The position numbers and the translations under genes are program-made. The notes below the pieces were generated by a model. That model was not told the DNA's origin, did not search any database, and saw nothing but the letters and a program-made list of their open reading frames with translations. 64,000 bases of DNA from Caproiciproducens sp. CPB-2 (GTDB lineage: Bacteria > Bacillota > Clostridia > Oscillospirales > Acutalibacteraceae). The DNA lies in the NCBI RefSeq assembly GCF_036287215.1, contig NZ_CP142860.1, forward strand, positions 682,001 through 746,000, read 5' to 3'. Shown here piece after piece: positions 8,528 to 17,311 of the stretch. Each line of letters opens with the position of its first letter. Positions within the stretch are counted from its first letter, which is position 1.

Positions 8528-10026
8528 TTCTCGCTCCTCGAAGTTTCCCTCGTTTCGTTTGGGGAAAGGTATTTGGGCCTTTTTTTCATAAACCACCACG
8601 GGGCTCTGACTGCGATATCTTTTTTATCCTGTAAAGTGTTTTCATAAGCGCTGCTCATAATGGGAATGCCGAAAGAATTGAGATTGAAAAGATGGATCAA
8701 CAGTCCCAGTGCTCCGAACATATAACCGTGCAGCCCGAGAATGGACGCCATGGCAAGCAGGATAAAGCGCAGAATAATGGTGGCTCCTTTTACACGGGGA
8801 ATCATCAGGCCGGAGATTCCCGTGACTCCTACGATGATAATCATCGGCGCGCTTACGATCTTTGCTTCCACGGCGGCCTGCCCGATGACCAGCGCGCCGA
8901 CAATGCTGAGGGCCTGTCCCATCATTCCGGGCATTCTGGCCCCGGATTCCCGGAGCATTTCAAATACGATCAGCATTAAGACCGCTTCCAGCACGGTGGG
9001 GAACGGAACGCCCTGCCTTGCCTCCGAAATACTCATGGTCATGGCGAGCGGAAGCATTTCGTCGTGAAAGGTAGTCAGGGCAACGTAAATCGCGGGAATA
9101 CTGGTGGCGACAAAGAAGGCGATTAATCGCAGCATGCGCCCGATGGACGCAAAAAAATAGTTGAGGTAGTAGTCTTCGTCGCTTTGAAAATTCTCGATGA
9201 AAAGGAACGGAACGGTTAAAACAACTGGGGTACCGTCCAAAAATAGAGCGACCCTTCCTTCCAGGAGCTTTGCCGCGACAATATCCGGCTTTTCCGTGCT
9301 TCCGATCGTTTTGAAGGGAGAGTACGGGGAGTCTTTGATAAATTCGTTGATATAGTTTGCGTCTAAAGTACCGTCGATCGTAAAAGTCTGAAGCCTTTTC
9401 TTTAGTTCCGTAAGGACTTCTTTATTGACGATTTTGTCCAGATAGCAGATGCAGGCTTTGGTGTTTGATCTTGTTCCAAAGCGCAGGAATTCCATTTTCA
9501 GATCCGGTGTTCTCAGCTTCCTGCGAAGCATGGAAAGATTCATCATCAGCGCTTCGTTGAATCCTTCGCGCGGCCCTCTGATCACCTTTTCATTTTCAGG
9601 CTCTGAAACAGATCGGCTGCCCCAGCCTTTCGTATTCAGAATCAGAAAATCGGAAAAGCCGTCCATCATCAGGATACAGTCCCCGTAGACGATCGCCTGA
9701 AGAATTTCGTCCGTGTCCGACGTGCGTTCCACACTGTTGGACAGCATTACCTGCTTCGCGATGATATCCAGTGATACGACATCCTTCTGTCCCACCCTGT
9801 ACTCCACCAAGGGCTTGATAACGTCCTCGTTTACCAGCTTGTTGTTGACCATTCCGTCAATATAGACAAGGCAGAATCCTACGGACGGTACCGACGGGTT
9901 TTCCACCGGCCTGAAAACAAGCGTTTCATCGTTTTTAAAAATGCCCTGCAGCAGTTCCTTGTTGGCGCTGATCCTGCCGGTAAAGGCAACTTTTTCTTCC
10001 TTTTGGTCCGCGCTTTTCTTTTCCAT
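8524..10026 (-). CDS. gerAA: Germinant receptor subunit GerAA
   Basis: A 500-residue GerA family protein. The N-terminal half is soluble and carries the VYIDGMVNNKLVNEDVIKPL segment and the DCILMMDG motif. The central and C-terminal parts carry the family hydrophobic segments, with the conserved FPTVLEAVLMLIVFEMLRE block. The start is the ATG at 10026 behind GGGAAGG; an in-frame ATG ten codons upstream lacks a ribosome site. First gene of the ger operon; its stop overlaps the gerAC start. GerAA forms the oligomeric membrane channel of the receptor. Confidence 0.93.
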   Translation of the reverse strand: MEKKSADQKEEKVAFTGRISANKELLQGIFKNDETLVFRPVENPSVPSVGFCLVYIDGMVNNKLVNEDVIKPLVEYRVGQKDVVSLDIIAKQVMLSNSVERTSDTDEILQAIVYGDCILMMDGFSDFLILNTKGWGSRSVSEPENEKVIRGPREGFNEALMMNLSMLRRKLRTPDLKMEFLRFGTRSNTKACICYLDKIVNKEVLTELKKRLQTFTIDGTLDANYINEFIKDSPYSPFKTIGSTEKPDIVAAKLLEGRVALFLDGTPVVLTVPFLFIENFQSDEDYYLNYFFASIGRMLRLIAFFVATSIPAIYVALTTFHDEMLPLAMTMSISEARQGVPFPTVLEAVLMLIVFEMLRESGARMPGMMGQALSIVGALVIGQAAVEAKIVSAPMIIIVGVTGISGLMIPRVKGATIILRFILLAMASILGLHGYMFGALGLLIHLFNLNSFGIPIMSSAYENTLQDKKDIAVRAPWWFMKKRPKYLSPNETRETSRSEK

Positions 10027-10060
10027 TTTTTCACCTTCCCGACTAAAACAATGCATCTGT

Positions 10061-10089
10061 TACTATTTGTAATAATGGGAAATTTATGC
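10061..10089 (-). promoter_or_regulatory. Possible sigma-G promoter of the ger operon
   Basis: On the minus strand GCATA (10089-10085) is followed after 17 bases by AATAGTA (10067-10061). This partly matches the forespore sigma-G pattern (gcATA, then cATActA). Location 35 bases upstream of gerAA is right, but the -10 match is 5 of 7. Confidence 0.35.
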
Positions 10090-10105
10090 GATTCCTCCGA
10101 TTTTT

Positions 10106-10150
10106 AAATAAAAACCCGCATGCACGAAATTGAATTCCATGCATGCGGGT
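10106..10150 (-). terminator. Terminator of spoIIID
   Basis: ACCCGCATGCA at 10114-10124 pairs perfectly with TGCATGCGGGT at 10140-10150. Read on the minus strand the stem is followed by a T-rich run (10114-10106). It separates spoIIID from the ger operon. Confidence 0.75.
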
Positions 10151-10155
10151 CTTTA

Positions 10156-10404
10156 TTATGTTTTCTTGTATTTCAGCCTTGTGGCCATTCCGCCGCGGAT
10201 GTGGCGCTGCGCTTTGTTGATCTCAAGGATTTGCTTGACCTGCCTGTATAACTGGGGATCGACATATTTCAAACGCTGCGCCACATCCTTATGTACGGTA
10301 CTTTTGCTGACACCAAATTTTTTTGCTGCGCCGCGCACGGTGGTTCTGTTCTTGATTATGTACTCGCCGAGCTCTACGGCGCGCTCCTCAACAATACCTT
10401 TCAC
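10156..10404 (-). CDS. spoIIID: Sporulation transcriptional regulator SpoIIID
   Basis: An 82-residue DNA-binding protein with the SpoIIID helix-turn-helix (TTVRGAAKKFGVSKSTVHKD) and the characteristic tail HIRGGMATRLKYKK. SpoIIID tunes the sigma-E regulon in the mother cell. I prefer the GTG at 10404, seven bases after GGAGG; the TTG at 10419 would bury that ribosome site inside the gene. Monocistronic, with its own terminator. It stands divergent to the PrpR-type regulator. Confidence 0.93.
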   Translation of the reverse strand: MKGIVEERAVELGEYIIKNRTTVRGAAKKFGVSKSTVHKDVAQRLKYVDPQLYRQVKQILEINKAQRHIRGGMATRLKYKKT

Positions 10405-10698
10405 TGTTCCACCCTCCAAACGATTCCGATTGGTAAATAATTATGCGGGGGAAAGGGGAATTAGTACAAAGAAAGGAGCTGCCTGAAAACTAATCAGTCA
10501 GGTTGCGTTTTAACCGAAACAGGAAGGGGGATATCAACTTGTTAACTTACCGACAGAGCTGTATGAATTTTTGTAGAAATCTATGATTATTAGAATTATC
10601 AAGTAGACAACAGCACGAAAACTGTACATATATAGAAAGCACCCGGCTTTCAGATCGAAAGGGCCTTAAAGAACTGTTGCAAATTTAATCAATATTAC
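10405..10698. other. Intergenic region between spoIIID and the PrpR-type gene
   Basis: About 290 bases without a supportable gene. The spoIIID-proximal part should hold its sigma-E promoter (a GCATAATTA-like element near 10440 on the minus strand), but no convincing -35 accompanies it. Nothing else recognised. Confidence 0.4.
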
Positions 10699-10726
10699 TT
10701 GATTACGCATAAGCCTGTGTTATAAT
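10699..10726 (+). promoter_or_regulatory. Sigma-A promoter of the PrpR-type regulator
   Basis: TTGATT at 10699-10704, a 16-base spacer, then TATAAT at 10721-10726 with an upstream TGT (extended -10). The start codon lies about 60 bases downstream. A sigma-A promoter is notable for a regulator of sigma-54-activator ancestry. Confidence 0.75.
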
Positions 10727-10786
10727 GTAACTACAAAACGACGGCTTACGCAATTGGAATATAGCAATAGGGAAGGATGAAGGCGA

Positions 10787-12571
10787 ATGCCGAAAATAAA
10801 AGTATTCATTGTAGTCCCTTATGAAGGGCTCAGTGAATTGATTTTCAATATAGCCAAACAATATCCGATGTTTGATATCAGAACGGAGGTCGGCAACCTT
10901 GATCAGGGCGTAGAGGCTGCTGTGCGTGCGCAGCGGGACGGATATCAAATGATTATCTCCAGAGGCGGTACGGCCGAAATGATACAGGAAGCGGTCTCCA
11001 TTCCGGTTATCAGTATTGATATTTCAGGTTACGATTATATGCGTGTAATAGCGCTTACACATAACTTTTCCGGCAAAGCGGCCATAGTGGGATACCACAG
11101 CATTACGGAAGGCGCTCAGGCGATCAAAACCCTTCTGAGAAGCGGAATCGATATTTTTACAATTGACAATTCCAGGGAACTGCCGGGATTGCTGTCCGAA
11201 CTGCGGCGGAGAGATTACCTTGTTATTGTGGGCGACACCATTACGGCGGAAAAAGCCAAAGAAATGAGCTTTAACGCAATCTTATTGACATCAGGTGAGG
11301 AAAGCGTTAAAAAAGCTTTCAACGATGCTTTAAAGATCTATGAGTATATCCAGAAATACAACCTGAAAACAGAGCTTCTTACGGAAACGCTCCGCCAGAT
11401 TCCCCAGTACTGCGCCGTCTTCGATTGTACGGGCAATATCGTGTTTCAGAAGTTGCCGGAAGAAGCTGCCGGAAAAATGGCGGCTGAATTAGCCGAATAC
11501 TCAAAAATCGTGCTGAGCTCCGGAGAACAGCATGCGCTGTTGGATTTGGGCGGCCATTACTGGAATGAAACCGGGACGAGGATTTACGCCGGCGGGAATC
11601 ATCCGTATGCCGTGTTTTATCTCTCGAAATGTATCAATCAGAAATCGGAGATGAAAGGGGTCACTGCCGAAAACGTTCAAAATACCGCAGATTTTTCCAT
11701 CACGGTATTTGGCAGAAACAGTACCTATCTCAGGGAAACCTATGAAGAGGTACAAAAATTCAGCAAGCTCTGCGTTCCGATCCTCATTGCCGGAGAAATC
11801 GGAACGGGGAAAGATGCTCTTGCAAAAATGATTCATTCCATGGGCGTTAACCGTCAGCATCCCTTTATTGCCATCGACGGCGAAATCGCGGACAGCGACA
11901 GTCTGAAAAACAGCCGCGCCCTGATTGATTCGGATCCTTTCTCCACGCTCTATCTGAAACAGCTTCAGGCGATGAGCCTTCAGGACCAGCGGCTTTTACT
12001 GGAAATGCTGGCTGCTCCGGATTTTACCCGTACGCATTTGCTTTTAGCGTCCGTATGCGAATCCCCGGAGACGATGATGGTAGCCGGTACTCTTTTGGAA
12101 GAGCTTGGCAAGCGGGTCGGCGAATACCGGATCCATCTTCCCAGCCTGCGGGAAAGAAGCGGGGATATGAGGGACCTGACGGGCAATTATATTAATCTTG
12201 CCAATTCCCAGTACGGAAAACAAATTGTTGCCGTTGACGATGGGGGATTGAAGCTTCTGACGGATTTCCATTGGGTAACCAACCTTGACCAGCTGCAGCG
12301 GATTGTTTTCAAGCTGGTTATGGAAGCCGAAGAGCCTTATATCAGTGCGGAAAGCGTCTCCAAAGTGTTGAAATCGGAAGACGGTCTGCAGCCAGGACAC
12401 AAGAAGGTACCGGATAAAACTTTAGATGAACAGATACAGGATATCATCCGAAATGTGTTGAATGAAGAAAACGGAAATCTAACACGTGTATCCAACCGGC
12501 TTGGGGTCAGCCGCACTACGATCTGGAGACGTATGAAAAATGAATGGAGCGAAGAGAATAGTAAAAAATGA
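10787..12571 (+). CDS. PrpR-type (sigma-54-activator-like) regulator lacking the GAFTGA loop
   Basis: The 594-residue protein starts with a PrpR_N sensor domain (about 5-185), including the ISRGGTAEMI and PVISIDISGYD motifs. A linker follows, then an AAA+ region with a P-loop (GEIGTGKDALAK, from ~338) and a Fis-type HTH near the C-terminus (RVSNRLGVSRTTIWRR, ~573-590). Between P-loop and the Walker B region the sequence is shortened: no GAFTGA motif, and the expected LFLDE is replaced by LYLKQL. The protein therefore should not remodel sigma-54 polymerase and may act as an ordinary DNA-binding activator or repressor, as TyrR-like proteins do. It sits directly upstream of the acid-sugar operon, its likely target. 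Start ATG 10787 follows GGAAGGATGAAGG. Confidence 0.82.
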   Translation: MPKIKVFIVVPYEGLSELIFNIAKQYPMFDIRTEVGNLDQGVEAAVRAQRDGYQMIISRGGTAEMIQEAVSIPVISIDISGYDYMRVIALTHNFSGKAAIVGYHSITEGAQAIKTLLRSGIDIFTIDNSRELPGLLSELRRRDYLVIVGDTITAEKAKEMSFNAILLTSGEESVKKAFNDALKIYEYIQKYNLKTELLTETLRQIPQYCAVFDCTGNIVFQKLPEEAAGKMAAELAEYSKIVLSSGEQHALLDLGGHYWNETGTRIYAGGNHPYAVFYLSKCINQKSEMKGVTAENVQNTADFSITVFGRNSTYLRETYEEVQKFSKLCVPILIAGEIGTGKDALAKMIHSMGVNRQHPFIAIDGEIADSDSLKNSRALIDSDPFSTLYLKQLQAMSLQDQRLLLEMLAAPDFTRTHLLLASVCESPETMMVAGTLLEELGKRVGEYRIHLPSLRERSGDMRDLTGNYINLANSQYGKQIVAVDDGGLKLLTDFHWVTNLDQLQRIVFKLVMEAEEPYISAESVSKVLKSEDGLQPGHKKVPDKTLDEQIQDIIRNVLNEENGNLTRVSNRLGVSRTTIWRRMKNEWSEENSKK

Positions 12572-12603
12572 AACGAATTTAAGTTAGCTTTCCGGTCCTT
12601 ATA

Positions 12604-12645
12604 AAAAATCCAGATGCAATTTGAAACTTGTATCTGGATTTTTTA
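12604..12645 (+). terminator. Terminator of the PrpR-type regulator gene
   Basis: A 14-pair stem built from AAATCCAGATGCAA and TTGTATCTGGATTT around a TTTGAAAC loop, followed by more Ts. It isolates the regulator from the downstream operon. Confidence 0.85.
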
Positions 12646-12665
12646 TCATTATTTATGAAAAACTA

Positions 12666-12694
12666 TTGCAATTTAAAATATATTATACTATAAT
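12666..12694 (+). promoter_or_regulatory. Sigma-A promoter of the acid-sugar operon
   Basis: TTGCAA at 12666-12671, 17-base spacer, TATAAT at 12689-12694, in an AT-rich tract. About 20 bases downstream lies the palindrome ATCGAACGAT (12716-12725), a candidate operator for the upstream regulator. No sigma-54 (GG-N10-GC) promoter is visible. Confidence 0.75.
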
Positions 12695-12843
12695 TTGAAA
12701 CAGAAAATAAATGATATCGAACGATTCGTTTCAAAATGCATCAATTAATTGTGGGAGGAATATACGGGCAGCAAATAGAAATTCGACTTTTTACAAAATT
12801 TAAAAGTCAATAGGGTACTGAAAGCAAAAAGGATTGATGAAAT

Positions 12844-14118
12844 ATGATTATCATTATTGCGGATGATTTAACCGGCGCCAATGATACCGGCGTACAGTTT
12901 CAGAAAAACGGATTTTCCACAATGGTTCAAACGGAATACAGCGATGTGCAGGCCGAATCCCTGCAATGGTGCAATCGCTATGATGCCCTTTCCATTAATG
13001 TAAACAGCCGGCAGCTGCCTCCACAGGAAGCATACAGCCGTGTTTACAATCTTGCCAGACAGATCAGCGGTATCCCCACGGAATACGTCTATAAAAAAAT
13101 CGATTCCCTGCTTCGGGGAAACCCCGCGGTGGAACTGGACGCGGTGATGGACGCGCTGGGGGCCGGAACGGCGCTCGTTGTGCCGAGCTTTCCTGAAAAC
13201 GGCAGGCAGCTTGTCAACGGAATTATGGTAACGCCGGATGATCGGATCAATGTGGAACAGATTTTCAGGGAAGGCTCGAAACGCTCCACTTTTAAGCTGT
13301 CTTTGGAGGAAATCAGGAAAGGCCCGGAAAACTTAAAACAGCTGATGGAACGGAAACGGAAGGAAGGCTTTCAAATTTTCATTGCGGACGCTACTTCCGA
13401 TGCGGAATTGGAAACGATCAAAAACGCTGCCAAACCGATCGACGGAAAAATGATTTTTTGTGGAAGCGCCGGCTTTGCAAAACAGCTCAGCAACGAAAAA
13501 AGATTCCAGAAAGAACTTGTTACAAGTGAAAAATCCGAAGACGCGGTCCTTGTAGTCGCCGGTTCCAGAAGGAAAGAAACAGCCGTTCAGCTTCAGCAGA
13601 TTTCGGAAGCTTTTTTGGCACCGATCGTCAGAATTGATGTCTCCAAGGTCGAAAACGGCGGCCGGTCATACAGCGAGGAAATTACAAGATGCACGGATAA
13701 AATTCTTCAGATGGCAGAAGAGGGGCATAGACTGATTCTTCTGGCGGTGAGCAGCTTGTTTTCCGCGACACAGGAAAAGCCAAAACCGGAGAACAAAGAC
13801 CCTGAGGCGGTGAATATCGCCGCGGCGCTGGGGGAAACGGTGGAAAAAATATACCGAAAAATCCGACTTCGCGCCGTGGTGTCAACCGGGGGAGATACCT
13901 CCTTGCAGATATGCAAGGCGTTTCGTTCAAAAGGGATTGAGCTGTGCGATGAGATTGCGGCGGGAATTCCGGTTGGACGGATGGCAGGAGGAGAAGCCGA
14001 CGGAATGATGATTATCACGAAATCCGGCGGGTTTGGCAACGGAGATGCCCTGATTCAGGTTGTTAATTACCTTGACGATAACCGGCACGAAAATGAAAGG
14101 AGACTTTACGGTGGTTAA
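12844..14118 (+). CDS. Four-carbon acid sugar kinase (DUF1537 family)
   Basis: The 424-residue protein begins with IIIADDLTGANDTGVQF, the N-terminal signature of the DUF1537 kinases, and carries the C-terminal nucleotide-binding stretch VVSTGGDTSLQICKA and ITKSGGFGNGDAL. This family phosphorylates D-threonate, D-erythronate or 3-oxo-tetronates at O4. Because the operon has a PdxA2-type dehydrogenase rather than an OtnC-type decarboxylase, the threonate/erythronate 4-kinase role is more likely than the 3-oxo-tetronate role. First gene of the operon; its end overlaps the next start by 8 bases. The leader from the promoter is about 140 bases. Confidence 0.85.
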   Translation: MIIIIADDLTGANDTGVQFQKNGFSTMVQTEYSDVQAESLQWCNRYDALSINVNSRQLPPQEAYSRVYNLARQISGIPTEYVYKKIDSLLRGNPAVELDAVMDALGAGTALVVPSFPENGRQLVNGIMVTPDDRINVEQIFREGSKRSTFKLSLEEIRKGPENLKQLMERKRKEGFQIFIADATSDAELETIKNAAKPIDGKMIFCGSAGFAKQLSNEKRFQKELVTSEKSEDAVLVVAGSRRKETAVQLQQISEAFLAPIVRIDVSKVENGGRSYSEEITRCTDKILQMAEEGHRLILLAVSSLFSATQEKPKPENKDPEAVNIAAALGETVEKIYRKIRLRAVVSTGGDTSLQICKAFRSKGIELCDEIAAGIPVGRMAGGEADGMMIITKSGGFGNGDALIQVVNYLDDNRHENERRLYGG

Positions 14119-15262
14119 TTACAAAATCAAAATGCCGTCCTGCATATATGGAGGGGTGGGCAGTGTACATAAGCTTTCGGAGATGATCGCTGCGGAGAAC
14201 GCGAAGGAGGTTCTGGTTTTTACTGACAAAGGAGTCCGCGATTCCGGAGTGACGGATTTCGCCCTGAAGGTTCTGGATCAGTGCGGAGTAAAATACCGGG
14301 TCATCGATGATCTGGTTCCGGAACCGAGCGTGGATGACGTGCAGAAGGTGATCGATGAGACACAGGACATGCACTGCGACCTGATTATCGCGGTGGGCGG
14401 CGGAAGCACAATGGACGCGGCAAAGCTGGTGTCCATGCTGAAAGGCTCTGAATACCGGGTCGGCGATCTGGTAAAGGACCCGTCGCTCGCAGTAAAAAAA
14501 ATCCGGACGGTCATGGTGCCGACGACCTGCGGGACCGGTTCGGAAGCGACCTGCAATGCCATCGTGGCGGTTCCTGAGGAAAAGCTGAAGGTCGGCATTG
14601 TAAACGACGGGATGATTCCCGACTATGTAATACTCGACCCCGACCTGATTGCGAAGCTGCCCCGCAAAATTATTGCGTCCAGCGGCATCGATGCGCTGTC
14701 ACATTGTGTGGAATGCTACACCTCCAACAAGGCGAACCGCTTCAGCGATGCGTTTGCTCTGGAAGGAGCAAGGCTGATTTTCGGCAGTATCCGCAGAGCC
14801 TGTTCGGACCCGGACGACAGCGAAGCGAAAGCCGATATGCTGGTTGGGGCATTCTATGGGGGAGTGGCGATTACCTCTTCCGGTACGACTGCGGTTCACG
14901 CGCTGTCCTATCCGCTGGGGGGGACGTATCATATCGCACACGGCGTATCCAACGCCATCCTGCTTGCCCCGGTCATGAACTGCAACCTTCTGGACTGTGC
15001 AGACCGGCTTGCGGATATCTGTGAGGCCGTGGAGCCGGACTTTTCGGGAGAAACGACCCGGAAGGCAAGGCATCTCATTGATCTGATCGAAGAGATCTGC
15101 AGGTTTACGGAAATTCCGAAAACGCTCGGCAGCTTTGGGGTTCCGGCAGAGGACCTTGAGTTTTTGGTAGCCGCGGGCAGCCAGGTCACCCGATTACTGA
15201 ACAATAACCGGAAAAAACTCAGCCTTGACGATATCAGAAACATCTATCGGCAGGTGCTGTAG
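14111..15262 (+). CDS. Iron-containing alcohol dehydrogenase
   Basis: A 383-residue group III (Fe-ADH) enzyme. The NAD(P)-binding GGGSTMDAAK motif and the metal ligands in DALSHCVE, HALSYPLGG and IAHGVSNA are all visible. I chose the GTG at 14111, which follows AAAGGAG and overlaps the kinase stop; the reading frame is open further upstream. In this operon it probably interconverts a hydroxy-acid and an oxo-acid, or reduces an aldehyde released by the DapA-family aldolase. The substrate cannot be fixed from sequence. Confidence 0.85.
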   Translation: MVNYKIKMPSCIYGGVGSVHKLSEMIAAENAKEVLVFTDKGVRDSGVTDFALKVLDQCGVKYRVIDDLVPEPSVDDVQKVIDETQDMHCDLIIAVGGGSTMDAAKLVSMLKGSEYRVGDLVKDPSLAVKKIRTVMVPTTCGTGSEATCNAIVAVPEEKLKVGIVNDGMIPDYVILDPDLIAKLPRKIIASSGIDALSHCVECYTSNKANRFSDAFALEGARLIFGSIRRACSDPDDSEAKADMLVGAFYGGVAITSSGTTAVHALSYPLGGTYHIAHGVSNAILLAPVMNCNLLDCADRLADICEAVEPDFSGETTRKARHLIDLIEEICRFTEIPKTLGSFGVPAEDLEFLVAAGSQVTRLLNNNRKKLSLDDIRNIYRQVL

Positions 15263-15281
15263 TACGAAAGGACGGAGAAAA

Positions 15282-16322
15282 ATGAGCAGCCTTCCGATTT
15301 TGGGAATTACCATGGGCGACCCGTCCGGAATCGGGCCGGAAATTACGGTAAAAGCCCTTATGCATGAAAAGCTGTATAGCATCTGCCGCCCCGTCATCAT
15401 CGGGGACGCCGAAGTGATGAAAAAGGCGGCCGGTCTTGTCGGCGCCGGACAAATCGCCGTCCATCCCGTTTCAAGGGTGGAGGATTCCTGTTTCCGGTTC
15501 GGTACGATGGATGTTTACGATTTAAATAATGTGCAAACAGAAAAACTAAAATACGGCAAGGTTTCCGCCATGTCAGGCAAAGCGGCGTTCGAGTGCGTCA
15601 AAAAGGTCATTGAGCTCGCCCTGTCCCATGAGGTGGACGCGACCGTTACCAACCCTCTGAACAAGGAAGCCATGAACCTTGCGGGCTTCCACTATTCCGG
15701 GCATACGGAAATCTACGCGGAGTTCACGGGCACCCGGGACTACGCCATGATGCTGGCGGACGGCGATTTGCGCGTCGCGCACGTGTCCACTCATGTGTCG
15801 CTGCGCACCGCCTGCGACCGGGTGAAAAAGGACCGGGTCTACCGTGTGATCAGGCTGGCGGACAACGCCTGCCGGAAATTCGGAATCGAAAAACCGCGGA
15901 TTGCCGTAGCCGGTCTGAACCCCCACGCCGGGGAAAACGGGATGTTTGGCAGCGAGGAAACAGAAGAAATTCTTCCGGCGATCCGTCAGGCCGTTTCAGA
16001 AGGGATCAATGCCGACGGGCCCCTCCCGCCGGACACGGTGTTTTCCAAGGCACGGGGCGGATGGTACGACATTGTGGTGGTGATGTACCACGACCAGGGC
16101 CATATTCCGCTGAAGGTCCTGGGGTTTGTTTACGACCGGGACGCCGGGAAATGGAACTCCGTCAGCGGGGTGAATATCACCCTTGGCCTGCCGATTATCC
16201 GGACCTCTGTGGATCACGGGACGGCTTTCGACCAGGCGGGCAAGGGGACCGCGAGCGAACTGAGCCTGATCAACGCAATCGAATACGCCGTACGGCTGAC
16301 CGGGAAAGGGCCGGCCCTGTAA
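15282..16322 (+). CDS. pdxA2: PdxA2-type 4-phosphoacid-sugar dehydrogenase
   Basis: This 346-residue PdxA-family protein shows the conserved ITMGDPSGIGPEI N-terminus, the HVSTHVSL metal/phosphate region and the YHDQGHIPLK motif. True PdxA makes pyridoxal phosphate. Paralogs beside DUF1537 kinases oxidise 4-phospho-D-threonate or -erythronate and decarboxylate the product to dihydroxyacetone phosphate. The context here clearly favours the catabolic paralog. Start ATG 15282 follows GGACGGAG; upstream in-frame residues are rejected because they overlap the previous gene. Confidence 0.85.
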   Translation: MSSLPILGITMGDPSGIGPEITVKALMHEKLYSICRPVIIGDAEVMKKAAGLVGAGQIAVHPVSRVEDSCFRFGTMDVYDLNNVQTEKLKYGKVSAMSGKAAFECVKKVIELALSHEVDATVTNPLNKEAMNLAGFHYSGHTEIYAEFTGTRDYAMMLADGDLRVAHVSTHVSLRTACDRVKKDRVYRVIRLADNACRKFGIEKPRIAVAGLNPHAGENGMFGSEETEEILPAIRQAVSEGINADGPLPPDTVFSKARGGWYDIVVVMYHDQGHIPLKVLGFVYDRDAGKWNSVSGVNITLGLPIIRTSVDHGTAFDQAGKGTASELSLINAIEYAVRLTGKGPAL

Positions 16323-16368
16323 ACGGCTCTCATAAAATAGAGTTTCAAAACGATGGAGGAGTAAATCG

Positions 16369-17286
16369 ATGAATAAAAAGTATTACGGAGTCATTCCGCC
16401 GATCATTACGCCGGTGGATGAAAAGGAAAACGTTGATGAGGAAGGCTTCGGCAGACTGATTGACCACTGTATTGACGGCGGCCTGCACGGGCTGTTTGTG
16501 GCCGGAAGCAACGGGGAGACGATGGCCCTTACACAGAAGGAAAGAGACCATGCCATCGATGTTGTGCTGAAACGGACGAACGGCAGAGTCCCGGTCATGG
16601 CGGGCGTGATGGATACCAGTACCCGTCGCGTGATCGATAATATCAAGAGCCTTGAGCAGATGGGCGGAACATGCGCGGTGGTCACTTCGATTTTTTATGC
16701 CCGCCATACTTCTCAGGATGAAACAGTGCGCCATTTTGAGAAGATAGCGAAGGAAACGTCGATTGATCTGATGATTTATAACATTCCGATGTTTACGGGC
16801 TTAAAGCTGTCGGCAGACACCATCATCCGTATCTCCCAGATCGACCATGTGGTCGGGCTGAAGGACAGTTCGGGTGATTTTAAGGAATTCATGAAGTGTC
16901 TGGATTATTTCAGGGATAAGGATTTTTCCGTGCTTCAGGGCACGACCGCTTACGCGATGCCGAGCATGCTGCTGGGTGCGGACGGATTCGTCCCCTCCAT
17001 CGCTCCGCTGTTCACCGAGCTGTTTGTGAAGGCGTACGAAGCGGGCCGCTCCAAAAATATCGGTCTGGCGATGCAATACGATGGATTGCTGCGCGAAACC
17101 TCTGAAATTCTCGGCATGACGAAGAACGCCACCTCTGCCAATAAATTTGCGCTGTCGCAGCTTGGGTTTACCGATGAGCGGGTGATCTGGCCGCAGGATT
17201 CCATCCTTCCGCAGGAGGAACAGAAGATAATCGAAAAGACAAAAGAAATCAATCGGAAATACGAAGAATTCAAGAAGAATCTGTAA
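16369..17286 (+). CDS. DapA/NAL-family class I aldolase or synthase
   Basis: A 305-residue TIM-barrel enzyme of the dihydrodipicolinate synthase / N-acetylneuraminate lyase family. Visible are the GSNGETMAL substrate loop, the catalytic Tyr in MIYNIP and the Schiff-base Lys in VVGLKDSSGDF. Members cleave or form 2-keto acids with pyruvate. In a catabolic acid-sugar operon a lyase for a 2-keto-3-deoxy acid is likelier than lysine biosynthesis. GGAGGAG stands seven bases before the ATG. Confidence 0.85.
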   Translation: MNKKYYGVIPPIITPVDEKENVDEEGFGRLIDHCIDGGLHGLFVAGSNGETMALTQKERDHAIDVVLKRTNGRVPVMAGVMDTSTRRVIDNIKSLEQMGGTCAVVTSIFYARHTSQDETVRHFEKIAKETSIDLMIYNIPMFTGLKLSADTIIRISQIDHVVGLKDSSGDFKEFMKCLDYFRDKDFSVLQGTTAYAMPSMLLGADGFVPSIAPLFTELFVKAYEAGRSKNIGLAMQYDGLLRETSEILGMTKNATSANKFALSQLGFTDERVIWPQDSILPQEEQKIIEKTKEINRKYEEFKKNL

Positions 17287-17311
17287 CCGTTCCGGAAGGA
17301 GTGTTAAGGCT

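Noticed and set aside
12716..12725. ATCGAACGAT as a third copy of the ROK-type element
   Set aside because: The half-sites match but the spacer is two bases instead of four and the flank differs; it is listed only as a possible operator of the local regulator.
12650..12843. Sigma-54 promoter expected for a PrpR target operon
   Set aside because: No GG-N10-GC pattern is present; a good sigma-A promoter is.
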